Source: Spirogloea muscicola (lineage: Eukaryota > Streptophyta > Zygnematophyceae > Spirogloeales > Spirogloeaceae). From it: a DNA stretch of 64,000 nt. The position numbers were made by a program, and so were the translations under genes. Numbering within the stretch: position 1 is the first letter of the stretch; each line of letters begins with the position of its first letter. Under the pieces are notes generated by a model, which had not been told where the DNA came from, ran no database searches, and saw only the letters and a program-made list of their open reading frames with translations. The stretch covers positions 29,573-93,572 of the forward strand of contig WELB01000274.1 in NCBI GenBank assembly GCA_009602725.1, given 5' to 3'. Shown here piece after piece: positions 23,309-34,602 of this stretch.

Positions 23309-24183
23309 CGGCTAAGGCGATACTACCACAATCTTACTGAGCAAGCTGGTGTCCCAGGCAAGCAAAGCAATCATGATAGTGCGCAAGTCATACCCCCCAA
23401 AACACAAAGCCGCACGAGCGAGCTGAGGGAGGGGCCTTGACTGGTGTACGGACCAGCTTCTGGCACATAGCCAGATTTCGCCGCCCAGCGGCGGTCGGCT
23501 TCACCTCCTTGTCACGCAGACAGGCAATCCGCCGACCGCAGTTGGTTACGCAGGCGAAGCACTGACGAAATACTGACCAGGCAATTGTGATTGCCGCTGG
23601 GCCGGAGAACCACTTGATGATAGCCGACCCCAGATGCGTGGATGCAGCCGGCGAGTGTCCACAGCACCAATCAGCCCGCCGATGCGGATCCACGGGTACA
23701 CTCTGGCAAGGGATCTAAGTCACAAAAGACTAGTCAGTGCCAGAACATCAGAAGGAACCTTGCATGTGTCAGCCGCATTATCACCGAATACGAGACTAGC
23801 AAGATGCAAGGACTCAACTGATATGTCGTGCCACCTGGTATCGGTTGCTAGTTGGCGTCGATAGGACAGAGTGGTGTGAAATGTAGGTGACAAGATAGAG
23901 TCGACATGACTGGCAACGCCAAACATTGCGAAAAGAAAATAGAAAATGATAAATTTGCATATTGCTAAGCTGGAAACGAAATATATAGTGTAATGTTGAA
24001 ATGAGAAGGTCACTGGGGCTTGTGATGGATGTTTTCCAGTTCATAGTAAAGGGGCAGCGGAGACACCAAGCAATCAACAGTAATGCAAGGACTGAATTTC
24101 GTAAGTGATGTCCGGTAACAGCCACAGTAACAGTGTCCGTGGCAGTATCGGTCTTTTTGATATCGGAACGGTCTATAAAGAAA

Positions 24184-24307
24184 CGCCCAAGTATAGGGAA
24201 TTCGGACAGAACCGATCACGCCCAAGTATAGGGACTTCGGACAGAACCGATCGCGCCCAAGTATAGGGACTTCGGACAGAACCGATCGCGCCCAAGTATA
24301 GGGTTTT
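24184..24307. repeat. 35-bp minisatellite, four units
   Basis: CGCCCAAGTATAGGGACTTC starts at 24184, 24219, 24254 and 24289, an exact 35-bp period. The last unit is partial. It is inside Z copy 2. Confidence 0.95.
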
Positions 24308-24514
24308 TTGTCAGTACAGAATGCTCACGAAGATGCAATCAATACCCTGGATAATGATAAAGCAAGATCACGTATGTCTAGCCAAGCACCGGTTACGTAC
24401 CGGTTGACGGAGTTCGCCGGTAGAAGGTTCCTCAAGTAGACGACCTAACGCGCCAGCCCGTGCCTTCCTGGCACATCCGGAACGCTCGCTCGATGTCCGC
24501 TGGTTGTTCAGCGG

Positions 24515-24640
24515 TGGCGGCGGCGGAGACAGCGACGACGACGGCAGCGGCGGCGACGGCAGCGACAATGGCAGCGACGACAACAGCAGCGACGGCGGCG
24601 ACGGCGGCGACGGCAGCGGCAAGTCGGCTCGAAGGAAGAA
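24515..24640. repeat. GAC/GCG trinucleotide-rich block
   Basis: Imperfect (GCGGCGACGGCA)-like repeats. The opposite-strand counterpart lies at 43075-43150 in Z copy 5, so it belongs to the Z family. Confidence 0.8.
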
Positions 24641-25278
24641 ACTGGACCGAGTTCACTACTCGGTCCCAGCCCTCCGCTCATTTATCTTCGGTCGGAAAGA
24701 ATGGTTCTGTTTTCTTTGGAGCAGGCCCTTTGGCCCATTTGGCTCCCTTTCCCCCTCGATCTCAAGGCCAGTGTAGCCTGAGACCACTATTTCCGACCTG
24801 CCCCTCCACCCTTAATCCCCAAGGCCAGTGTAGCCTGGGATTGCTATTCCCTCACTTTTTCACCTTTACCCGCCGCTAGCCTGACCGGTACCCGCCTTCA
24901 CTCGTCAAGGTGGGAGCACACCCATCGAAGCAGCCGTAGGGCTTTTCGGCTTCTCTTGGGCTTTTGAGCGGTTTCGGGCGGTAGGCTGGGGCTGCCTCTG
25001 GGATACCAAATCTACGGTCCAGCGGCAGATACGCACGGGTGTTTGAGTGGTTGAGATTGTAGGATGGGGTTGGCCTGTTGATACGATATTCGACAATTCC
25101 AAAGACAAATCCACGCTTACTCGACCGGAGTTGAGCTGAGGTGCTGTGTTTGCGAATTCTGGTTTGCAGTAATAGATAGGTGACGTGCCTCAGAGGTCTG
25201 ACATGTACAGCCACCTCACATGTCTTGTCGGATCGACATCAATGAGTCATCGACGGGATATCGCGTGACAGATACCAA

Positions 25279-26097
25279 TGAAACGTTCCTGACCCTTAAG
25301 AGCACAGTCAGGGGTCAGTAAGTCCTTATTGATTTCGGTCGCTGGGGTTTAGAGACAAAACCCCAGCACAGAGAAGCACCACGTGTACTACGCAGCGGAA
25401 TACCTTGCCCTGAGGCGCCGCCGACAGGCGGCGACTCACCTCTCAGGTACGGGCCAGCAATGTCCCAGTGGGAGCAGCCACAGTCTACTTACAACAGGAG
25501 AGCCGATGAAGATCCGCAGCGACGAGTTGCGGCGTCGGGCTGCAGCAGCAGGCAGCAGCAGGCCTGCGTGGACGAGCTGCGGCAGCAGGCGGCAGCAGGG
25601 CTGCGCGCGCCTCTCTCGCGTGGGCTTCACTGACTTGGACCGATTACCCTGAGCCTCGTCTTAGCCCTACTTGTAGTGCTTCATGTGCCACCCTCCCCAG
25701 GGGTCTCTGGGAGGTTCGTCTCAGGGCCTACCTTCGAGAAGGCGGGCCCGACAAGGGGAATCTAGTACGTGGCCAGGCCACGCGGCTTCCTTCTGGAAGT
25801 GGCGGCCAGTGGCGGCCAGTGGCGGCCAACGGTGGCCAGCCTGCGGCGCCGGCTTGCGGCGCCGCCTGTGCGTCACGGGTGTGGCGCGGCGTCACGGGCG
25901 CGCCACACGTGTCACATACACGTCATCATGAGTGTGTCGGCAGATACCAGAATATGCCGAGGAGCTTCTCTCTGGAAGTCAGGAATCCGCCGCCTCGGCT
26001 GGAGGCTGCGCGCCTGTGCGTCACATGGCTGACAGGCGCGTCACACCGCGCGTCATATCGCGCTGTTAAAACGTTACGTAACGGTGGGAACCTTACA
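25279..26097 (-). repeat. Family C LTR, 5' LTR of the C element
   Basis: Starts TGAAACGTTCCTGACCC and ends GGTGGGAACCTTACA, with the primer-binding site (GATACCAA, 25271-25278) directly to its left on the minus strand. The hairpin GTCGCCGCC-TGTC-GGCGGCGCC is intact. Confidence 0.88.
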
Positions 26098-26291
26098 CAG
26101 ACCCTCTGTGAGGTCGCTGCCTTCTGGCGGCGCCTCAGGGTAAGACTTCCGCTGTGCTATAAGATGCACTTGAGTACACCGTGTGCGTTGGCGCTCCACT
26201 ATTTAGGGGGGTAGTTCCTAAACCCCCTAGGTTCGAACTCAATAAGGACGTACTAACCCTTAATTGCGTGTGTAGGGATCAGGACGTCACA
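26098..26291 (+). mobile_element. LTR family B, 3' part, plus strand
   Basis: Matches 36028-36221: the hairpin block GCCGCC/TTCT/GGCGGCGCC, the second hairpin TAGGGGGG...CCCCCTA and the end GATCAGGACGTCACA. Confidence 0.75.
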
Positions 26292-28808
26292 AATGCCATC
26301 ATGATTCCCCATTCAAGACACACTCCTTCGTCTCTGGGGTGGTACTCCCTTCATCTTCTCCAGAAGTTCCAATCCACACGCAAAGCCGTCCACTGGTTGT
26401 CGAGTGAGCACGTCGCTTCTTGGGCCAGCCACATGTGCTTCTAACCCCGGCAGTTTGTCAAAGGTTGACCTGATCCTTCAACACGAACGTCAAGGGAGGT
26501 CGGATTCCAGCAGCCATGGTGCAGCAGCAGCAGCAGCAGCAGCCAAAATAGCACCAGCAGCTACTACAGCAGCAGCAGCATAAGCACCAGGACCAGCGAC
26601 AGCAGGAATACATCCAGGCGAGACAGCATCACCTTCATCCTCTGACTCTTCAGGATCGTTCCCATGTCGAGGGGCTCCCCTTTGCCATCCGTTGCCATGC
26701 TCGCCGACGCGTGCCAAACGTCGAGTCGATGGCGCGGTCGGCACCACAGGGCTCCATGGAATTGACCCTCGCCTCGTGTGATATGAAGCAGGTACGCTCC
26801 CCCAAAATGAGCTGAGCCAGTCCTGCACTTTCCCCCAGCCCAATACAGAGGCTACTCTGGCACTGGTGCCACTCTTCGCACTGTCCAGGATTGGAGCCAA
26901 AGCTCCTCTGGCAATGTCAACAGCACAAAGACTATCGGCCACAAAACGGCTAACACACACATGCAAGCGACACACAGTCTTGCACAGGCTGTTCTTTTGA
27001 TATGGCAGGAATCACCATTCAGAGCATCAAGGACAAGAAACACAAACTCGGCCTCGAGCACATAGTCAACCTTCACCTCCCAACCGCCACTGACTTGGAC
27101 TTCATGCTGACAAGCAGACAGTCCTACCATCAGCGGGTGATGCGCGCGTGAAGGGTTGACCCGGCAACAGCTGCCGTTGGGTGCCAGTGGCGGCGACGGC
27201 ACCTCTCGATTCCACCTTGCCGCCATGGTTGACAGTTATGGCCCTTCCGGACTTCTGCCGACCCCACGTTGTCGCCATTGCTGGCGGCAACGGTCCCTCC
27301 AGACCCCTCCGGAAACAAGGGGTTGGTAGCCGCTTGTGTCCGCGGACTTACCCACGATGCAGGCAGAAAAGCTTGTCGACCAGGCATCGTCGTGAGTGGT
27401 GTACCCGGCCGCTCGCGTGCAGGAGTTGTTGCACACGCGCCACATATCCCGCTTCCGCAGCGCCTCCTTGCCTGCCATCGCGTACACGCCGCGTGAGCGC
27501 TGGCGAGGGCTCGTCTCCTCTGATACCATCGTAAAGAATGCTGTGGATCGCCAAGCCCGGGCTGCCGGCAGCGCAAAGAAAAGCGGGGAGGCATTGGGAA
27601 GGGGCTGCAACGGTAAAAATGAGCAACGGTTGCTGCAGAGGCAAGGGTCCAGGGTCCGAGGTTGGGCGAAGAACTCACCCTCTCTCCCATCTCGGGTGCC
27701 CTCTATATAGCCCGACGGACTGCGAGCCCGGCCATACGGGCCCGGGTGTGATTATTGGCACCCAGTCTCTCGTTGACGACCAGTCCACGACCTGTCGACG
27801 GCTATCGGCGGGTTACCATCGACAATCTACCCATCCATCAGCCACCACCGCCATACCGACAGTCCCCCGTCACTAGCAGCTGACGGTCACTACCCTCAGT
27901 GTAATGAACTAGCCGTTTGGGTAAGCCACATGGCTCTGTTGGAATTACATGACCGGCCATTTGGAACAAGTGGCCCGCCAGTTGGCGGGCTGGCTTGCTG
28001 GGCAGGTGCCCCGCCCAGAGGCGGGCCCCGCCCGTGCTACAATACCCTCTCGCCAGGATCCACCCGTTCAAGGGAGGACCTTTGGCCTGCCGCAAGGCGG
28101 GCCTTGGGTGACCCGCTCACATCCCTGGAGGTGGGGGTGGCACGGGGAAGCACGAGGAGCCTTGGGGGCAGAGGCTCGACAGAGAGTTCGGACCGGTGAA
28201 GCCCAGGAGCAGCCTTGCCGCTGCTCGCCGCCGCAGCCGCCGCCGCAGCCTGCTGCGGGGCTCGCTGCGGGGAGTTCGTGGCTGCGCCCGTAAAGGGCCA
28301 GTTGCTGGCTCGCGCCCAGGAGGTGGAGTCGCCGCCGGACGGCGGCGCCACAGGGCCTGTCTTCTGCTGCACTATGAACTAGTGCTTTGCCGTGTAGTGG
28401 GTTGGTCACTAAACCCCCTACAGCCGAACTTAAGAAGGACGACTCACCCTAACTGCGTGTGTAGGGGCGAGTTCACTACACTCAGGCTATCGTGAGCCGT
28501 CTATCGTTCCCGTCAACACTAACGGCTAACAACGCCGTCAAGGCAGTCCACAGCGCTGCCGCCTCTCGTCGCCGTTCCAGCGCCAGCACCATGTTGTCTC
28601 GCGCGTCACGACTCCGGGTTGCGTCGCTCTCAGCTCTATGTTGAATCACGCTGCCCAGCCTGGTGAAATTTCCGTCTCCAGGCATCTTTCGAGCCTTTCC
28701 TGCGGCACTGACAGTCAATCAATAGTCAGCCGGATGAGGTGTCTAGTCTCCAGGCATCTGTCAATTCATTACTGCTGCATTGACATTCCAGCCATGAAAA
28801 ACCGCTAC
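26292..28808 (-). mobile_element. LTR retrotransposon family G with 5' LTR, primer site and gag remnant
   Basis: The G LTR (27529-28808, split by a D solo LTR) is followed to the left by CTCTGATACCA (27518-27528), the reverse complement of TGGTATCAGAG, so the element runs right to left. Internal minus-strand open stretches at 26490-27290 are Ala-rich and not clearly assignable, but their position just after the primer site suggests gag. Only the 5' end of the element is seen. Broken. Confidence 0.75.
27900..28480 (+). mobile_element. Solo LTR, family D, TSD CTCAG
   Basis: A 581-bp unit from TGTAATGAACTAGCCG to GGGGCGAGTTCACTACA. The duplication CTCAG lies at 27895-27899 and 28481-28485. The G LTR reads through as CTACCCTCAGGCTATCGTGA, matching the undisturbed G copy at 21168-21194 on the other strand. 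It carries the hairpin CGCCGCC-GGAC-GGCGGCG at 28325-28350. Confidence 0.95.
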
Positions 28809-28839
28809 AGGTACCGTTTGGCACTCCCAAACGGGGGGG

Positions 28840-29299
28840 GACGTCACAAAACGCGCATCTGCGCAGCGGAAGACTTGGCCCTGTGGCGCCGCGGTCTGGC
28901 AGCGTCTCCATCTCCTGGGCACCAGCCAGCACCAAGGGCCAAGCACGGACGCCTCGCAGCGAGCAGGCAGCGTCCTGCTGGAGACGGGCTGCGGCAGCAG
29001 GCAGCAGCGGGGCTGCGCCTCTTCACCGTCCACACTCCCGTCCGCTTCTGCTCCAGACTCCTGGTGCGCTCCCGTGCCACCTCCCTCCAGGGGTTGTGGG
29101 GATTGCCATGGCTTACCCCGAGGGCCGGGTCGCACGAGGGTCACCCGAGGGGCGGACCTGTACGAGGTGCTAGGGTGGGGCCCCCGAGCTAGCGATGGGG
29201 CCCCCGAGCGGGACCACCTGGACAGGCCAGGTCGGTCACGTGCCAATCAGGTAAACGTAATCACACGGGTAAACGCTCACAGACGGTTGGAATATTACA
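28840..29299 (-). mobile_element. LTR family H-like, left LTR of element E
   Basis: Carries the GCGCAGCGGAAGACTTGGCC box, the H-type CAG-rich block and the end block CAGGTAAACGTAATC...GGAATATTACA, as at 15905-15985. Directly to its right begins the 3' end of a minus-strand pol region, so it is probably the 3' LTR of element E. Confidence 0.7.
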
Positions 29300-29515
29300 T
29301 ATGTCCCCACTTATATGTTCACGTCCTCGGACAAGAAACAACCTGAGTGAATTACATCCGGAGGTTGCGACCTCTACGTAGCGGAGGGAAGATACCACCC
29401 TGCAAAGGAGAGCGGCCGGGCATTTGGCAAGATTGGCGGCAGGCTCCGTCGTTGTGCTCAGGCCCACAGCCGAGCCACTTCACAAGATACTCAAGGGTCT
29501 TGAGCGCACGGACAT

Positions 29516-30251
29516 TATAGCGTATGGTCCCTCACAGGCAGGTTAGAGCCGAATGCGTTCTTATCATTATTGAGTGCTTGGGACATTGGGTACCCGCCAC
29601 GAGGAAGCACTCTGGTACAGCGGAAGACTTGCCCTGTGGCGCTGCCGCCAGGCAGCAGCTCCACCTCCTGGGCACGCGCTTCAGACTTGCCCCTAGTGGA
29701 ACGCCGCCAAGATCCTCACAGCAGAGCCGGCAACGAGCCGCGCGGTGGCAGCGGTCTACAGCAGCAGGCAGCTGCAGGGCTGCGCCTCCCAGAGCTTCAC
29801 TGAGTCCCCGGCCTCCGGTCCGATTTCTCTCTGCCTTGTGCAACTGTCAAAGCTTCTCCGTGCCACCCTCCCTTCAGAGTGTATGGGGGTCGCCCCAAGG
29901 TTCGCCCGCGAGGAGCGTGCCTGACAAGAGAACCGTGAGCTGTCTCCAGCAGGCGCCATGGCGCCGAGCATGGCCGCGGCAGAGCATGCCGCCAAGCATG
30001 GCCGAGGCCGGGCATGGCCGAGCATGGTCGAGGCCGGGCATGCGGCCGGGGGCGTCCAGGCCCACACATGCCGCCGAGCATGTCTCGGCCGAGCATGTCG
30101 GGAGCATGTGAGGCCACCCGGACGAGCCTGGACGGAACGACAAGAGCACGAGTGCCAGGGCGCTTCGCACCGTCTGGCACGGGGCTAACGGCCAAAAGAA
30201 CACCATGTTTCAACAATCTTGTTTGGCGCTCACAAAACCGGGACTGTTACA
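29516..30251 (-). mobile_element. Solo LTR, family F, near-matching TSD
   Basis: A 736-bp unit starting TATAGCGTATGGTCCCT and ending CGGGACTGTTACA, flanked by GACAT and GACAC. It carries the F hairpin GCTGCC-TGGC-GGCAGC with a CTTCCGCTGT box at 29625-29670 (minus) and an internal minisatellite. Confidence 0.8.
29955..30112. repeat. GAGCATGGCCG-type minisatellite in the F LTR
   Basis: Eight or so imperfect units of GAGCATGGCCGAGGCCGGGC and shorter variants. On the minus strand they give the ORF words RPRPC and GHARP. Confidence 0.8.
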
Positions 30252-31076
30252 GACACTGTCTCGGTGTAACGTCTTCTCCACCTCGTACTCAAGCACATCC
30301 CCAAGCAAGAGAGGAGGTGGTGGCAGTCGAACGAGGCCAGTCGAATGGAAGACACGTGGAAATCATTGAGATTCTCCCCTTGTACCGGTACACCGAGCTC
30401 ATAGGACACCTTGCCAACAAGGCGTACCAAGGGGAAAATTTCAACTTACTGATATAGCAACTTGTTCGTACCCACTGCCCGCGAGGAGAGGTGCTTTTTT
30501 GTAATCAATAGTACTGTAGCACCCACGCTGGAGGACATCGTTCCGACATCGTTCAGCATAACCCTTCTGCCTCCTCTGGGCAATCTCCAAGAATGTCGGG
30601 CCCGTCGTTGGGCCTCCCAGAGGGTACCAGTAAAGGCGACAGCGGTCGAAACTCGTTCCGGCCTACACCCACCTGCAAAGGTGCTCGGGGATGCTGACCG
30701 TAGTTGAGGAAATGGGTCTCTGTGGTGGACTCATGACAGGCATCATTCACAGCATAACTGGCCGGAGCCAGTAATTATCCCAATCGGTCTGACTCCTTGG
30801 GTTGACAAAATGCCGTAGCATGTCCTCTAGAATCCGATTCATGCTCTCACTTTGGCCATCACAGTGGGGATGGAAGGCAGTGAAAATGGCGTCTTAGTGC
30901 CGAAGATTGCATACTTGTTTGCAGAAGTGACTAATGAACCTAGGATCGCTGTCCGAGACAATCTTTTTGGGTGCGCCATGCAATTTTCACACCTTATCCG
31001 CAAAGATACCAGCAAAGTCCTTCGCCAAAGCACGCGTGGTCGTTAGAGCAAAGTGCGCCATTCTGAACAACCGACC

Positions 31077-32562
31077 TGTAAGGAACCTCGCCCCTACACA
31101 CACATTTAGGGTGAGTTGTCCTTCTTATGTTTGGCTGTAGGGGTTTAGGAGCAAACCCACTACACGATGAAGCACTAGCACATAGGCGCAGCGGAAGTCA
31201 GGCCCTGTGGCGCCGCCGTCCGGCGGCGACTCCACCTCCTGGGTGCAAGCAGCAGCTCTTCTCCCACGGGGCGCAGCCACGGACCCACGGCAGCAGCCCC
31301 ACAGCAGGCTGCGGCGGCGGCTGCGGCGGCAGGCAGCAGCAAGGCTGCCCTTGGGCTTCACTGGTCCGAAGTACTGTCGGGTCTCAGCCGAAGGCTCGTA
31401 GTGCTTCCCCCGTGCCACCCCACCTCCTTGGGTGTGAGCGGGTTGCCCCATGGCCTGCTGAAACGTTCCTGACCCTTAAGAGCACAGTTAGGGGGTCAGT
31501 AAGTCCTTATTGATTTCGGTCGCTGGGGTTTAGAGGCAAATTCCCAGCACAGAGAAGCAACACGTGACTACGCAGCGGAATACCTTGCCCTGAGGCGCCG
31601 CCGACAGGCGGCGACTCACCTCTCAGGTACGGGCCAGCAACTGTCTCCAGTAGGAGCAGCCACAGTCTACTTACAGGAGAGCCGATGAAGATCCGCAGCG
31701 ACGGGTTGCGGCGTCGGGCTGCAGCAGCAGGCAGTAGCAGGCCTGCGTGGACGAGCTGCGGCAGCAGGCGGCAGCAGTACTGCGCGCCTCTCTCTCGCGT
31801 GGGCTTCACTGACTTGGACCGATTACCCTGAGCCTGGTCTCAGTGGTGCTTCAGGTGCCAACCTCCCCAGGGGTCTCTGGGAGGTCCATCTCAGGGCCCA
31901 CCTTCGAGAAAGCGGGCCCGACAAGGGGAATCTAGTACGTGGCCAGGCCACGCGGCTTCCTTCTGGAAGTGGCGGCCAGTGGCGGCCAACCTGCGGCGCC
32001 GCCGAGCGGCGCCCGGCGGCGCCGCCTGGCGGCGGCGCCCTNGGCGGCGGCGCCCTGCGGCGCCAGCTTGCGGCGCCGCCAGTGCGTCACGGGTGTGGCA
32101 CGGCGTCACGGGCGCGCCACACGTGTCACATACACGTCATTACGGGTGTGTCGGCAGATACCAAAATATGCCGAGGAGCTTCTCTCCGAAAGTCAGGATT
32201 CGCCACCTCTGCTGGAGGCGGCCGCGCCTGCACGTCACATCGTCAGCAGGCGCGTCACACCGTGCGACACCTTGCGCGGGTCGCTCGCGCGTCGCACGCG
32301 CGTCGCACGCGTCAGGCACGTGCGCGTCAGCGGTTACACGGTAGCGCTTAACTCGGAGTTAAGCGTCCCGTAACGGCGGGGACGTTACACCTGCCCTGCG
32401 GCGGGCCAAAGGTCCACCCTTGGCAGCTTATCTGGCGAGGGTTCTTCCAGGACGGGCGGGGCCCGCCCGCCACATGGACGAGCCACGTGTCCATCAAGCG
32501 GCTAGTGGCCATGTGATGCTAACAGCACCGTGTGGCATAACCAAACGGCGGGTCGTTACACG
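31077..32562 (-). mobile_element. LTR family D, minus copy, holding C2
   Basis: Starts TGTAAGGAACCTCGCCCC and ends AACGGCGGGTCGTTACA. Flanks CGACC and CGATC resemble an aged duplication. The block CCCAGGAGGTGGAGTCGCCG with its hairpin lies at 31205-31250 on the minus strand. Confidence 0.8.
31459..32389 (-). mobile_element. Solo LTR, family C (C2), TSD CCTGC
   Basis: A 931-bp unit starting TGAAACGTTCCTGACCC and ending GGCGGGGACGTTACA, with CCTGC at 31454-31458 and 32390-32394. It contains the single N at 32042 in a GGCGGCGCC-rich block. Confidence 0.93.
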
Positions 32563-32989
32563 ATCCACAAAGACGACTATGGCATCAAATCCAATCCGCT
32601 TTTTGGCAAGTGTGTGATTGAACGAATACGAACATCAGCCCATTTTCGCTCAGGAGATCCCCACAATCGAAAGATCCGGCTGGCCTGCCTGAGATTGCCT
32701 CGCTCGCTGGCATGTGGCACAGCTTTTTACAAAAACTTGTACCTGGGCTGAGTAGCCCGGCCACCAGAAAGGCCCTCAACAGCCTCGTTGGTCTTGTTGA
32801 CTCCCAGACGACCACCGTATGGCGTATCATGCAGCTCCTGCGTGATGGTGCTCCTCACGGCATCGTAGTCCGGGACTACAACGGCGTCGCCGTGCCACCA
32901 AAAGCCGCTGTCATTGGAGATTGTGCTTACGTTGGTTGCCACCCGAAATCAAGAGGCTGTGCCATAGTCATCACGAATGCGCACGAACT

Positions 32990-33205
32990 GTAGCGTTTGG
33001 TCCCTAAGGCAGGTCAGAGTCGAATGCGTCCTTATTGTGAATGAGTGCTTGAGGATTTAGGAACAACCAACCGCCGCGAGGAAGCACTCCGACACAGCGG
33101 AAGACTTGCCCTGTTGTGCTGCCGCTAAGCAGCAGCTCCACCCTTAGGCACCCGCTGCAGACTTACCTCCCGCGGGACGCCGCATTCGGCCGCCGAGCTT
33201 GAAGC
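32990..33205 (-). mobile_element. LTR family F, partial copy
   Basis: Starts TGTAGCGTTTGGTCCCTAAG and matches the first 215 bp of the F LTRs, with the GAGGAAGCACTCCG block. It sits between the integrase and RNase H parts of element E. Confidence 0.75.
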
Positions 33206-33571
33206 CTCGTCAGGTGCTGCTAAGAGTAAAAGTACGTCGACGGGCACTGATCCGTGACTACTGTGAAGTTCACACCTTCTAGGTAGCAACGCCAAACACG
33301 TAAGGCGTGCACCACAGCCAGCAACTCTTGCTTATCCGTAGTGTATCCCGCTCTGCGGGGATCAGCAGGCGACTCTATCGAGTGGCCCTCTTGCAAGAGC
33401 ACGGCACCAATGCCGGTCAAAGATGCGTCACAAATGAGCTCACACGGCACGTATCTCGAGTAAAGGCTAGAACAGGTGGAGATGTAAGTGCCTGTCGGAT
33501 ATCCTCGAATGCCCTCTAGCATTTGGACGACCACTTCAAGGTAATTACTAACAGTGAGCTGCGTAAGAGGA

Positions 33572-34383
33572 TGTGACGTTCCCTCCGTTTGAGAGTGCGA
33601 ACGGTGCCGGTCACCTTACATGATCGCATCGTTTCTACTGTTCGGAAGTCCCAAACGGCAATGGTAGCTTTGCTCCACTGTATGTATCAAAGTACGGTTC
33701 GAGGCTCCGGATTTCGTACCGCACGTGCTTCGCCCAGAAGGCGCCGCTTCGCGCATCCTTGGAGCCGCCCGAGGCGTCGCGTCCCGCCGCCCAAGGGCCG
33801 CTTCACGCCTCCTTGGTGCCGCCCGAGGCGCCCCGTCGCGCCTCTTGGTGCCGCCTAATGGGCGCCGCTTCGTGTCTGCACCGCCCAAAGGGCGTCGCTT
33901 CGTGTCCCCATTGGTCAGGCCCGCCCCTCCGGGGGAAGAACTTGGGGGCGACCCTCGTCACACCTGCAGGGGAGGGGGGCAGATGGAACGCTTAGCATTA
34001 GTAGGCCGAGACCAGACTCCTTAGTCGGACCCGTGACGCCAAGAGAGGCACAGCCCTGCTGCTGCCTGCTGCCGCAGCCGCCGCCACAGCTCTTCAGCTG
34101 CCGCCTACTGCCCAGCCCGTCGCTGCAGCTCGTCGCTGCGGGCCTCGCCGGTTTCCTGTAAGTAACATGGCCGCGCCCCTTGCGGGGACAGCTGCTGACC
34201 GTTGGTGAGTCGCCGCCTTCCGGCGGTGCCTCAGGGTAAGAACTTCCGTTGCGCTATGTGCACGTATGTGCGCTGTGTGCGCTGGCGCTCATCTGTAAGA
34301 GGATTGTCTCCAAATCACCCTAAGTCCGAAACCCAAACAGGGCGTTCTAACCCTGACTGTGAGTTAAGGGATAGGACGTTACA
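33572..34383 (+). mobile_element. Solo LTR, family A, TSD GAGGA
   Basis: An 812-bp unit starting TGTGACGTTCCCTCCG and ending GGGATAGGACGTTACA. The duplication GAGGA lies at 33567-33571 and 34384-34388, and element E reads through as GCGTAAGAGGAAGTGCC, as in the undisturbed copy near 5520. It contains a GC-rich minisatellite at 33735-33900. Confidence 0.93.
33735..33900. repeat. GCGCCGCTTCGCGCCTCCTTG-type minisatellite
   Basis: Four to five imperfect units of about 33-36 bp built from GCCGCTTCGCGCCTCCTTGG and CGCCCGAGGC. A similar array lies at 36535-36690 in another A-type LTR, so the array is a family A feature that the A copies at 3001 and 10860 lack. Confidence 0.75.
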
Positions 34384-34602
34384 GAGGAAGTGCCAACGTG
34401 CCATACCCTTGTAGGAAATTCCGGAAAAATTTCGCAAATCCCAGGAAGGATCGCGACTGAGGCAGGCTTCGTGGCACAGGCCAATCCCATACGACCGAAG
34501 TCGTCTTGGGGTCGACGCATTTCCCGTCTTTGCCCACGTGGCAAAGGAAATCGATTCTTGATTGTGAGCTTGCCCAAAGCTCGATAAACGATGGACATCC
34601 GA

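Larger units (their letters stand above)
23824..25270 (+). mobile_element. Z element copy 2, 4-bp TSD GATA
   Basis: A 1447-bp insert begins TGTCGTGCCACCTGG and ends GGGATATCGCGTGACA. The duplication GATA lies at 23820-23823 and 25271-25274 and splits the primer-binding site of the C element (CTGATACCAATG). It holds a 35-bp tandem repeat, a GAC/GCG-rich stretch and the block GGCCCATTTGGCTCC shared with Z3. No coding domain. Confidence 0.88.
18612..26097 (-). mobile_element. LTR retrotransposon family C (Ty3/gypsy), composite fossil
   Basis: A C LTR at each end (18612-19223 and 25279-26097) encloses, right to left on the minus strand, a primer-binding site, gag and pol remnants. Two later insertions lie inside it: a G solo LTR (20862-21569) and a Z element (23824-25270). 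The outer flanks do not show a matching duplication, so the two ends may not come from one clean insertion. It is broken, with many breaks. Confidence 0.8.
29300..34602 (-). mobile_element. Element E internal region (Ty3/gypsy pol), five insertions
   Basis: Minus-strand pol remnants run right to left: RT-side sequence at 34389-34600; RNase H at 33220-33534 (ELICDASLTGIGAVLLQEGH, then DKQELLAVVHALRVWRCYL); integrase zinc finger at 32727-32942; integrase end with LNYGQHPRAPL at 30553-30750 and VRLVGKVSYELGVP at 30230-30430; pol end at 29300-29515. It is split by an F LTR, a D LTR with a C LTR inside, a second F fragment and an A LTR. Broken, with many breaks, and older than all of these. Confidence 0.82.

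Noticed and set aside
24184-24307. Possible CRISPR-like array
   Set aside because: The units are directly adjacent with no spacers, and the genome is eukaryotic. It is a minisatellite.
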